A DNA stretch of 64,000 nt, taken from NCBI GenBank assembly GCA_030144725.1, contig JASKMD010000030.1, forward strand, positions 6,402,617 through 6,466,616. The letters are read 5' to 3'. The notes under the pieces were generated by a model. That model searched no databases. It was not told the DNA's origin and saw only the letters and a list, made by a program, of their open reading frames with translations. The DNA is from Haematococcus lacustris. Lineage: Eukaryota > Chlorophyta > Chlorophyceae > Chlamydomonadales > Haematococcaceae. Position 1 is the first letter of the stretch; the number at the start of each line of letters is the position of its first letter. Positions 11,338 to 22,600 of this stretch are shown piece after piece. Both the position numbers and the translations under genes were made by a program.

Positions 11338-12308
11338 TCGAGAGACATGGAGGCTGCGTTGTGTTCGAGCATGGCGCATGATGCAGTAGTCCTGCCCTGC
11401 CCTTGTGCAGTGGTGGGACAGGACCAACATATGGATGAACGTACCCATGTGACCAACGTGTCCATGTGAATGGAAACCGTGGTCGTCCGGGATCAGGCTC
11501 CTTCCAGAATCATTAGCTAGACAGGTGAAGAAGCTTGCGCAAATTGCTATGTGGGTAAAGCTGCTGGACGGGGTGTATGGCGGTGCCACATAAGTGACTA
11601 CTGCAGTCCTCATATGACAACACCTTCTCATGAACGCGAAGGCAAAATGTTTGATGCCGTTATGTGGGTAATATATATTATGTGTTTAGTGGGGTTCGCA
11701 TGCAAGCACACATCACACACTACGCCCACTAGAGGATGCGTGGGGTTGTCAATGAGCATTACATCAGGTCTCTCACTGACTGATCATGCTGCTGACTCCA
11801 TGCTGGGCGCAGATACTGGTAAACATCACCACATGTGTGCATTGCACCAGTCTCTCTTGCACTGATCATAGAATAGCTAGACCACGTTAGTGCCACGGTC
11901 GCTTTCAGCACAGTTTCACCGTGCTTGCTGTCCCAAACCAAATGCTAGCCAGCCTTGCTTATTTACAGATTCAAGGTCTGTTGCAAGCGTGACGCCCACT
12001 ATGCTAAGCGTAATTAATGTTTTGATAAGTTGAAATGATACCACTAACGAAGGTAAGCTGCATGATAGAACCGGGAGCTAGCAAGGACTGTGCGGACAGT
12101 CTGTATTGTAAGGGAAGGAGTTACATGCACAAATACTCCACTAACAAACGCCTCTGCGAGAATTCTGCAGAACATCTCACAAAATAACGCCCATGTCACT
12201 ATGTACATTTCGTGTGGACACTGCCGGCCCTTCATGCAACCTGTGAGACGCCATCACAAGCTACGTTGTAAATGCTGGTTCTGAGAATTCTTGCGCCCAG
12301 CAAACGAG
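11338..12308. other. Convergent intergenic region
   Basis: This lies between the 3' end of the TcdA gene (+) and the 3' end of the secreted Ser-Pro gene (-). TTACA at 12121-12125 is TGTAA on the minus strand, a plausible polyadenylation signal about 185 bases past that gene's stop. No other gene is seen. Confidence 0.5.
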
Positions 12309-13924
12309 CTAGAAGACAGCATTGCGCCGACGAGCCCCAGCCTGTAAGCATAACAGAACAATCAAGTGTACACCAACACCAGGAATAGATGCCAGCTGTC
12401 CAACTGCACCCCCAACCAGCATCAGCTCACCTTGGCAGTGGCTGATGCAGTAGCTGTGGCTGTTGCGGAAGGTGATGCAACTGGTGATGGAGAGGGAGAT
12501 GGGGAAGGCGAAGGGGAGGTGGTGACATTAGCCTGCGAGGTACACCAATCATGCACAGCAGACTTGGCGCGGCAATGTCAAGCCATCCATCTCTGCGGCA
12601 ACCAGTGGCACAATTAATGGTCCACTTCTCACCGGTGCAAACCACCGGCATGGACCAGCAATACATCACTGGTGCCAAAGAGGAATCATACACTTACCGG
12701 AACTCCAATGGAGGTCGAGGCAATGGCTGCGCCAGTAGCGTCCTTGTAAGCACACGAACGGTTGTTCTGCACGCACATAAATGTATACGCCATGGTCATG
12801 AAAGACTATGAGCAGCAGGGTGCTGGCATGTGCCAGGCTGCAAGACAGAGCATCATAAGAGGGTAGGGTAGCAAGCATGGGACATGACCACCCACCTGGA
12901 AGCCCCAGCACCTCCCCTGTGAATCCTTGGTGTTGCAGGTGGCACCAGGCGCGGAAGCATTGCAAGCAGGGGCGCTCTCCCAGGTCACTGCGATAATGGG
13001 CAAGGCCCCAAACACAAGCAGAGCATGTTACAGGAGTTGTAAGAAAGGCAGCACACCCACCAAATGGGTAACAGCCATCGCGGCAGTACTACAACCAGAC
13101 AACACATTGCTTACTGCAGAGCTGCCAACATGAACTAGTCAGCTGCACATCTATGCAAGGTAGGTGCACAGCCTCTAGGCGCTGGGTCTCACCACTGGGG
13201 GGGGAAGCCACAGGTGGAGAAGAGGGGCTTGGGTCTCCAACACATCGCTTGTACTCAATGCTGTTAACGGCAAAGCTGCAGGTGCAGACAACGCCGACCA
13301 GGTTGATGCAAGCAATAACAAACACATACATAACACATACGTACACAAATACACACCTGTTGCAGTCGACCCTCACAGTTTGACCAGGGCCTGCAGTGCC
13401 TTTGCCATCAACAATTGAGACAGCCGGCTTGCCGTCGGTGGAGACGGCTCCTGCAAGTCATAGACCGGGCCCTCCGCTCGCCCAAACATCGATAGTCGAC
13501 ACCATGCTGGCAGCTGGATGCTGTGCGCTGCGCACCAGCGTTTGAATTAACGACAGCATTCCCGCCATTTGAGTTTGCAACGGCATTGGCCACTGCCACA
13601 GCTTGTGACAGGTGACGCCGCCGTGAGATGTAGCTGCGACCTTGATGGTTGCGGCCTGCAGGCAACCAAGAGCAGGTGGCACAGGATCTCGGCGTCTTCC
13701 CGGCAGTTCCAAACAGCCTCGGATGCGCAACTGCTGCAAGCCCGTGATTCTGCTGGAGCCAAGTGTCGCGTGAAGATGCCAAGCAAAGCTGCAGCCAGTC
13801 CTGATGGGTGGGGCCGACCAGTTCTTGCAGCCGTGCGCCGCTCACCATTTGCGGAGGCGCCAACCAGCACGCAGGCCAAGGCCGCTAGCAGCAGGAGTGA
13901 CGCAAAGCTGGATGGACGTGACAT
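12309..13924 (-). CDS. Small secreted Cys-rich protein with Ser-Pro tail
   Basis: Eight minus-strand exons join in phase: 13924-13846, 13592-13536, 13450-13357, 13275-13193, 12987-12896, 12766-12698, 12532-12431, 12341-12309, giving 202 aa. The N-terminus MSRPSSFASLLLLAALACVL is a signal peptide ending near GASA. An Asn/Ala-rich segment (ANAVANSNGGNAVVNSNAG) follows, then a Cys-containing region (VDCNSFAVNSIEYKRCVGD, SAPACNASAPGATCN, GRCWGFQNNRSCAY). Near the end is TSPSPSPSPSPSPVASPS, an SP-type hydroxyproline-rich motif of volvocine wall proteins, and a basic end, AGARRRNAVF. I do not recognise the Cys domain. An extracellular-matrix location is inferred. The design parallels the secreted gene at 2203-3240. 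Confidence 0.72.
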
Positions 13925-14319
13925 GACGATGTGTGCTGTGCCCCGGTAGTCTGGCTGAGTACGCTCTGCGACGGGCTTGGTCGGGTTTAGAGTCTGTGGG
14001 TTTGCAAATAGCTCACTTCTCATTGGTTGGTGATCACGCCCTGAACTTAACTTCAGTTTTAGGCAAACCAACTCGGACACGGCTTCACACGGTTGGACAC
14101 TTGATGCTCAATGCATTCAGTGCCTTGTGCCCGGACAGTGACAGCGACAGATACTACACCGCAGCTGCTGACCAGCTCGAAGACGCGCCGGCTCCCGTCA
14201 AGCCCGTCACCCTGTGTATCCTTCACGCTCCAAAAGTCAAACCTGTGTACCTACTTCGTTACGTAAGACGCCGTCACACTGAAGAACCCCATACACCGTC
14301 ATGTCAAGCTGGGATTGAT
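13925..14319. promoter_or_regulatory. Upstream region of the secreted Ser-Pro gene
   Basis: The 5' flank of the minus-strand gene starting at 13924 must carry its promoter by position. No clear box or other gene was seen before the duplicated exon at 14320. Confidence 0.3.
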
Positions 14320-14455
14320 GTGCAACCCCATGCCCGGCTGTCGGCCTAACAGCGTGAGCATGTGCAGCCTGTTGGGCTGCCAAGGCACTGCCAACATGGG
14401 CGGCTGCAATGGGCCAGGCATGTATGACCTGTCCTACCTCGGCAAGAAATTAGGG
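14320..14455 (+). pseudogene. Duplicated FN3-gene exon (Cys-rich)
   Basis: About 136 bp nearly identical to 20982-21113, exon 8 of the FN3 gene. It encodes CNPMPGCRPNSVSMCSLLGC and the following GTANMGGC block. The match begins and ends close to the exon edges and lacks the splice sites: the donor AAG-GTGAGA has become AAATTAGGG. No intact gene is visible around it, so this is an exon-sized duplicate about 6.7 kb upstream of its source. Confidence 0.75.
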
Positions 14456-14599
14456 GGGGGGCAAAGCGACGGGGGGGGGGGGGGGGATCCCCCTTCTTCT
14501 ATTGGTCTTTGGCCACACCCACACGTGACCTGGCTCTAATGGTACCCAGTAGCTGACCCCAGTGAGACTTAGGTCTCGCGAGTCTCGGAATTACATTGA

Positions 14600-15090
14600 G
14601 GCGGAGGGTGTATGGGAGGGAGGGGGTGTATGGGAGGGAGGGGGTGTATGGGAGGGAGGGGGTGTATGGGAGGGAGGGGGTGTATGGGAGGGAGAGGGTG
14701 TATGGGAGGGAGGGGGTGTATGGGAGGGAGGGGGTGTATGGGAGGGAGGGGGTGTATGGGAGGGAGGGGGTGTATGGGAGGGAGGGGGTGTATGGGAGGG
14801 AGGGGGTGTATGGGAGGGAGAGGGTGTATGGGAGGGAGGGGGTGTATGGGAGGGAGGGGGTGTATGGGAGGGAGGGGGTGTATGGGAGGGAGGGGGTGTA
14901 TGGGAGGGAGGGGGTGTATGGGAGGGAGGGGGTGTATGGGAGGGAGGGGGTGTATGGGAGGGAGGGGGTGTATGGGAGGGAGGGGGTGTATGGGAGGGAG
15001 GGGGTGTATGGGAGGGAGGGGGTGTATGGGAGGGAGGGGGTGTATGGGAGGGAGAGGCTGTATGGGAGGGAGGGGGTGTATGGAAAGGAG
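14600..15090 (+). repeat. 18-bp minisatellite (GGTGTATGGGAGGGAGGG)n
   Basis: About 27 tandem 18-bp units with few variants (GGGAGAGGG, GGAAAGGAG). Because 18 is a multiple of 3 and no unit has a stop, five or more reading frames stay open (for example VWEGGG and YGREGV repeats). These are not evidence of a protein. The array lies where the intron after the source exon would be in the duplicated block. Confidence 0.95.
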
Positions 15091-16664
15091 GGGGTGCGTG
15101 AGAGGAGGGGGTTTGTCGGAGCAATGGGTGTGAGGGAGCAATGGGTTTTCCATTCAACCCTTCGCTCCTCGCGTTGTTTGGCTGTGGGGGTCCTAGGACC
15201 TGCGCTGGCATGAACAGCAGCGCTGGCATGAACAGCAGCTCACCGGACTGCACAGTTGCAGCGGACCACACCACAACTACGAACGAACCTTGGCTTTCAA
15301 TCGGAAGGGGTTCTTGCTCCGCGGCACTGGGCCGCTTCCTCGGAGGCATTGCGCCACTAGGCTCATACCTACTAACACCTGCTGAGCTCCTACTTATACC
15401 CAGGAGACGATGTCACTCACTCCCTCTCTCACACTCCCAAAGGGCACACCTTCCTTGTCAGCACCAGCACTCATCCACATGCTCTGAGGGCACCGTTGGG
15501 ACAGAGCAGCTCTGCAAGCCCTCGCAGGTCACCCTTGCACCCTGGAACCGTACAACACATAACAAGAGCATGAACTAGGGCAGCCTCGGGTGCACCCCCC
15601 TACACTGACCCGCCGTACTGGTGTGGTGAGTGCTGCCCCTCCTGCCCCTGCTGCCCCTGGCGTACCCCGCTGCTCAGCCTGCTGAGTATGGGGCTGCCAC
15701 TGCCACTGTCTGGTACTGTCTGCCACTGTCAGCCACTGCCACTGTCTGGTATGGGGCTGCCACTGCCACTCTGGTCACGCAGGTTAGCCAGCGGGATGCC
15801 GCTAATCAGAGCGGCTTGGACCCTGGACTGCATGTTACGACTTCAGACATCGGAGGACTTCAGACATCGGAGCATCAGGTCCACCCCGCCATTGGCGGAC
15901 CCCCTGATGAGATCTATCTGGTTTCTACGAGTTTTACAAGGATTCCTGCGCAGTGCGGTGCAGCTCATTGAAGCGAAGCTAGCGGTAACGATCCCTTGAG
16001 CCATGGGGGTCCGCCATTGGCGGGGGTGACCACCTCGTCTAGCTCAGCTGCCTATCTCGCCATCTGCAAACGCGGTTGTCTGTCTAGATGCTATGAACAT
16101 ACCGCCACATGACATCTGACCTGCCACCACACCACAGCTTACAACACAACATCACTGGAACTTTGTAGCAATACACAATACACAGCTGATGTCAAAGACA
16201 CTTTCGATTTCGATTACATTCCGCACAGAACCATGTCTACAACTTGAAGATGCATACAGTAGCGAAGCCTCTCGCTAGCTTCCTTACGAACGATGCACGC
16301 AGCATTCCGCGTCGACGCCGGAGAAGCTACCATGCACCTTTCAACATGCCATTGCCAAATACGGCATTTTGAGCTAACCTGGTACGTCCACACCACACCA
16401 CAGTCTCGCAGAACCCTTGAAGCATCCGAGCCACTACGTTTGCGCAATTACGGGCAGGCGCGACAGGCGTGCAGACCTCGTTGTACGTCGGATAGGCGGG
16501 ACCCATCACCAGCTCGACTCCCTTTCGTTGTTTGTCCGTAACTCAGCAGAACCAGGACGCAGCAAATGGCGCCGCTACGCTTCCCGCCCCCGCGTGCCTG
16601 CCCAGCTTGGGTGGCCGAGGCCAGCGTGGTGCGCGTTCAGCACCAGCGCGCACGCTACAAGCGA
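15091..16664. other. Remainder of duplicated block and FN3 upstream region
   Basis: Positions 15110-15145 (GGAGCAATGGG motifs) and 15455-15560 (CAGCACCAGCACT, then GAGGGCACC and TTGGGACAG) resemble 21195-21215 and 21430-21506 in the FN3 gene, extending the duplication begun at 14320. From 15600 to 16664 I see only short CACTGCCACTGTC repeats (15690-15770) and no gene; the FN3 promoter must lie here. Confidence 0.45.
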
Positions 16665-19600
16665 ATGCGCAGCGCGCTAGTGCTCGCAGCCGTGCTGCAG
16701 ATGCTGATCATGCTCTCGATGACGCCCAGCTTTCTGGCTCAGGTGGGACCCGTCACACATGGAGTGGCCCTGCCGACCTGTTCGCCAGCATCCTGACAGA
16801 GATCTGAGCCCTTCTGTGTGCTGCTAGACAAGGACTTGTTGTAATGTGGCATGCTGGAGCCGGCATGATGTCTCTGACATTGTGAGGTTGTGCTGCAACA
16901 AAGCAGGACATGTGCTGTGCATCTTGCCTCAGCCAAGCACACGCTGTGCTGAAAGTCCGTGAGCAACTGCTCTGCAGCAGCATAAGAAATCCCAAAAGGG
17001 TGCCAAAGTAGGCCATGTCACTGTGCTTTACATGGCGGCAGCAGATGTGGGCAACATGCACCCAGTCAAACAAAACTCATTCAACAAGGAACAACATGCT
17101 TGACTGTGGGTAATCTCACTCAGCTGCTACAAACATGTTGTAGCCCACCCTGGCTGCATGCTGCGCTGCACACCATGTGTTGTGCGCAGCCGGTGGCCAT
17201 GGGGAACGGGTCCGAGGGCTGCCTGCAGAAGGTTCCCTCAGCCCCGACGAACGTGCAGGCCAAGGTCAAGGTGGGGCCGCGTGTCAGCACCTCCCTCACC
17301 TGCCCAGCTCAGGGTCAGCAGGGGTCAGCAGGCTGGCAGCGCGAGGCTGGGGCGGGAGTCTGCAGGCTGTTTAGTCAAGGGTACAGACTAAGGCACAGTT
17401 GGGCCTGGGCAGGGACTCTAGCAGGGGCAGGGGACGATAGCTGGTTCGGGTCATGAACCACCAGTCAGCAGGTGGTCAGATGTCAGCAGGGGTGGGGCTG
17501 GGTCACATCGAGCACTCCCCTTCCCACTGACCATTCCCCTGCTCGCCTCAAGCCCAGCGCTGGCTGGCACTTGTGGTTGTGGTTGCAGGACGGGGCTGTC
17601 CTGCTGAGCTGGTCACCGCCTGAGGATGGATCGTGTGTGGCAACCTACATCGTGGACGTATATGACCCTGGGCTGCGCAGCTCTGGGCCAGTGCAGGTCA
17701 GCTGGAGGAGCTGAGGTAGCCCATAGCTGTATGCAGCCACCCCCACCTCCACCTCCCACCCCCACCTTCACCTCCCACCCCCACCTCCACCTCCCACCCC
17801 CACCTTCACCTCCCACCCCCACCTTCACCTCCCACCCCCACCTTCACCTCCCACCCCCACCTCCACCTCCCACCCCCACCTCCACCTCCCACCCCCACCT
17901 TCACCTCCCACCCCCACCTCCCACCCCCACCTTCACCTCCCACCCCCACCTCCTCCTCCCACCCCCACCTCCACCTCCCACCCCCACCTCCACCTCCCAC
18001 CCCCACCTTCACCTCCCACCCCCACCTTCACCTCCCACCCCCACCTTCACCTCCCACCCCCACCTCCCACCCCCACCTTCACCTCCCACCCCCACCTCCA
18101 CCTCCCACCCCCACCTCCACCTCCCACCCCCACCTTCACCTCCCACCCCCACCTTCACCTCCCACCCCCACCTTCACCTCCCACCCCCACCTCCCACCCC
18201 CACCTTCACCTCCCACCCCCACCTCCTCCTCCCACCCCCACCTCCACCTCCCACCCCCACCTCCACCTCCCACCCCCACCTCCACCTCCCACCCCCACCT
18301 TCACCTCCCACCCCCACCTTCACCTCCCACCCCCACCTCCTCCTCCCACCCTCACCTCCTCCTCCCACCCTCACCTCCTCCTCCCACCCCCACCTCCTCC
18401 TCCCACCCCCACCTCCTCCCACCCCCACCACCTCCTCCACCCCCCAATTCCATCCCCACCTTCACCCCCCACGCCACCTAAACCTGCCACCCCCACATCC
18501 ATCCCCACCTCACCCCCCACCCCGCCCTTTAATAACCCAGGACTTGGGGGTTCAGCTTTGAGGGGGGCCAATAGGTGGGGCCAGTAAGCAGGGGGCTAGT
18601 AGGTAAGGGGGCGGCTGAGGGTGGTTTCCCTGGTGGCAACCTGGCGGGTGCCCCTGGTGATGCATGGAGGTCATGTTGGCATGGAGGGGGTCAGTAGGTG
18701 CTGGTGCAGCTGGGGTCCCCCCTGATGTGTGACCATGGTGGGTAACCCTGCACCCAGCTCTGAAGCATTGGGTCACCTCATCACTGCCCACTCACCCTGC
18801 AGTGTGCCTGCGGCCTGTGCACCCTTCCGCCCAAGGGGCCATGCGATTGCACCTCGCTCTGTCATCACTGTCACCATGCATTTGCACATTATCGAAGCAC
18901 GCCGTTGCCTGCCTGCTGCCTTGATTGGCTGCCTGTTGGATAATGGCTGCCATCATGGCTGCAGAGTGCATCCACTGATGGCCACAGCCTGGCCCTGGAT
19001 GGGCTGCAGAATGGCAAGCTGTACCAGTTCAGAGTGCAAGCCTTCAATGCAGTCACAGGAGGGACAGGGGTGGCAAACATCCAGGCAACCCCTACTGACC
19101 TGTAAGCGCTAGCCAGGGGTTAGGGTGAGGGGGCTGGCAAGGGTGGGGTGGGTGAGGGGTAGAGGTTAGGAAGGTGGGCGATGGCTGGAGGGTTGGATGG
19201 TAAAGGGATAGTGGGGGAGGGAAGGAGGGCAGGGGAGAGGGGGTATGTGCCATGCGCCAACTACTATGCGCCATGCGCCATGCATCCTTCCATGCAATGT
19301 GCAGGTGTCTGAACCAACCTCCCGGGAAGCCCACCAACCTGAGGGTGACACCAGCCAAAGGCATGGCGCAGCTGTGTTGGAGCGGCGTTGAGAACAACGC
19401 ATGTGTGGACCAATACAGGTGCATGCACGTGGGGGTGGAAGGGAGGGCAGGGAAGCTCCCCTCTTGGACCCTTGACTTGCACTTGCTGCCCTGCAATGTC
19501 ATCATCATCATCTCCACCATGACCTGGTGAAAGCCTGACAGCATCGGTGCCAGCATCATGCTCTGCACTGCGTTGCATGCCTGGTTGAATGCCTGGTTTG

Positions 19601-22600
19601 AAACATGGGTCTGAACATGGGTCTGAGTATGGGTCCGAACATGGGGTGCATGTACCCACACTACAATGTACACAATGCTCCTACCCCTGCAACTCTTGAT
19701 CAGTCTAAACTCGCCCAAATGCCAGTACTGCCGACGTTGCTGCTGTTGCTGTTGCTGCTGTTGGTATGTGTGGACTATGAGGCACCATGAGATAACATAG
19801 AAGACCAATGTTTGCTTTTACCTTTTGCACTGAGCGCTGCCGGTCACAGTCACAGCAATGCAGCTTGAGCCCACCGCACCTGCACGAATAGGCATGCCTA
19901 GCAGGCTCCAAGCAGCTGGGCCAGGCTGACCCGGTCAGCTCATGCTTGCAGGGTCAGCGCGGTGAAGACAGCCGAGGCCAACTTCAGGAGTGGGTTTGGC
20001 AGCCTGCCCGTCAGCAAAGGTGGCTGCGCCAACATCAGCAGCCTGACGGTGAGCTGCAGTGCTGCTACCCACAACCCTCCCCCTCCCTCGCCCCTCCCAC
20101 CCACCCTGCATGCACCACATCATGCATGCCATGCATGCCACGGAGCTGATGATGCTCATGCTGGCTGGGGAGCTAAGCGCAGGTCGCTATGGTTGCAGCT
20201 GGCTTGTGTGTGGTGTGGGCGTGCCCACCATACAAGCATGACAGGACAGCCTTGGGTCGGTAGGAGCACAGGTTGCACTGGCTGCAGCAGCTGGTGTAAA
20301 CATGCGGCCAACAGGCCAACAGGCTGCACACTGTGGGTTTGCACCTCTCTGGCATAGCATACCAGATGGCAAGTGCTATGCCATAGAGGTGGTGGTGGCA
20401 GGTGGTGGTGGTGGTGATGATGGTGATGGTGGTGGGACTTGTTGTGGGGTGCAAGGGTCAGCGATACACAGCGACCTGACAATCGACCTGTGCTTGTACA
20501 ATCCGGAGGACAGCTGGGATGCATGCCTTGCGGCTAGGTGCCCGATGGGCGTGCCTGCCCTGGCCTATGGTGCTGCAGGACGGGGTGCAGTACACCTTCA
20601 GTGTGGTGGCGGTCAGCAACGCTAATGGCCAGAGTCCCGCGGCGTCCACCACCGCCTTTGTCGGCTCCGCAGTGGCAGCACAGTGAGTGATGTGGCAGAC
20701 CCGCAAGCCGGCCAGTGCCGCTGCCGCTGCTGCTGCGGCTGCCGCTGCCGCCGCTGCCGTTGCTGCTGCCGCTGCCGCTGCCGCCGCTGCCGCCGCTGCC
20801 AATGCCACCGCTGCCACTGCTGCCTCTGCCGCTACCATTGCCACTGCTGCTGTCGCAGCTGCCTCTACCATTGCCGTTACCGTCGCCACTGCCATTGCCC
20901 CCATTGCTGCCACCGCTGCCGCTGCCGCTGCCGCCCCCTGCCCCTGCTAGCCCGTGGTGTGGCCCACTTGCAGGAATGGCTGGAAGTGCAACCCCATGCC
21001 CGGCTGCCGGCCTAACAGCGTGAGCATGTGCAGCCTGTTGGGCTGCCAAGGCACTGCCAACATGGGCGGTTGCAAGGGGCCAGGCATGTATGACCTGTCC
21101 TATCTTGACAAGAAGGTGAGAGGGGATGTGTAGCAGGAGGGGGGTGGTGGCAAGAGGGGGGTGGTGGCAGGAGGGGATGTGTGGCAGGAGGGGTGTGTGT
21201 GGGAGCAATGGGTGGGTGGGAGGGAGGGGCAGATGTGGATCTATTTAGGCCATAAGGAAAAGACCATCTAGGATCCTGCTCCCTTCGTTTTTTCTTTCCT
21301 CCCAGGGCCCCTACCACATGGCACCTGGCAGCCTCCCCACTCCTGCACACGCAGCAGCAGGCCGCAGGGCATGCGGGACCTGACACCAGCATAATGCCAC
21401 ATGACCACTCTCACCGTGTCTTTCATTGACAGCACCAGCACTCTCAGGGCACCCTTGGGACAGCTGCAAGCGCAGCACATTCCTGGACCCTGGCAGCCTG
21501 GCCAACGTGTTTTGATCTACCCATCCACCCATCCAGCCCTGCCTGTGGCCCTGGCCCTGGCCCCGGCCTGAACCCCTGGCTTCGTGGGCCGCCCCTGGCC
21601 CTGCCCCGCCCACCCTGTGAGCCTAGCCCTGCCCCTGCCTCTCCTGCGCCGTGTAGGTGACCCAGTGGTGCAGCCAGGCCTGCGCCTGCGACACCTCCGT
21701 CTCCGCCGTCTTCTCACCCCTGTCCTGGGGCATCAGCACCGGCATCATGAACGGCGTCAACTCCCTGCTGGGCATGAACCCAGCTCCTAGCCCCGTCATG
21801 GCCCAGTCCTCCTCTCAGCTCAGCGCAGCCCTGAGCAACGGCCTGAAGAACGGGGTGAACTCACTGCTGGGGCAGGCGGCGGACTCCACCAGGGCGGCAC
21901 CAGGCCTGCCCCAGGGCCTGATCGCGGGGCTGCTGGCGGGGAATGGAGGGGAGCGCGCGGGGGGAGCGGAGGGGGCCCCGATGCTGGGGGCCGGACTCGT
22001 CACGGCGGGGGCGCATGTGGTGGGTGATGGGAGGTGGGCAGGGTGGCTGGGTGGCTGGGTGGGTGGCATGTAGGGTAAGGGGTGGGAGCAGGCTGCGCCC
22101 CAGGCAGCACCTCCTCCATTGATGCACGTGAGTTGCGCCAGAGTATTTGTTTCTTGCTTCAGGGTGGTTGGAGTTCGGGGTATGGGCGGTTGCTGCCTGG
22201 CTTGTCCTTGCCCTGACTCTCCCTCGCCTGGCCATCCTCTGTCTCGCCCTGCCCTGCCCCTGCCCTGCCCCTGCCCTGCCCCTGCCCTGCCCCTGCCCTG
22301 CCCCTGCCCTGCCCCTGCCCTGCCCCTGCCCTGCCCCTGCCCTGCCCCTGCCCTGCCCCTGCCCTGCCCCTGCCCTGCCCCTGCCCTGCCCCTGCCCTGC
22401 CCCTGCCCTGCCCCTGCCCTGCCCCTGCCCTGCCCCTGCCCTGCCCCTGCCCTGCCCCTGCCCTGCCCCTGCCCTGCCCCTGCCCTGCCCCTGCCCTGCC
22501 CCTGCCCTGCCCCTGCCCTGCCCCTGCCCTGCCCCTGCCCTGCCCCTGCCCTGCCCCTGCCCTGCCCCTGCCCTGCCCCTGCCCTGCCCCTGCCCTGCCC

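Noticed and set aside
14562..15349. Glycine- or proline-rich repeat proteins
   Set aside because: All are frames of one 18-bp minisatellite, open on both strands with no start or splice context.
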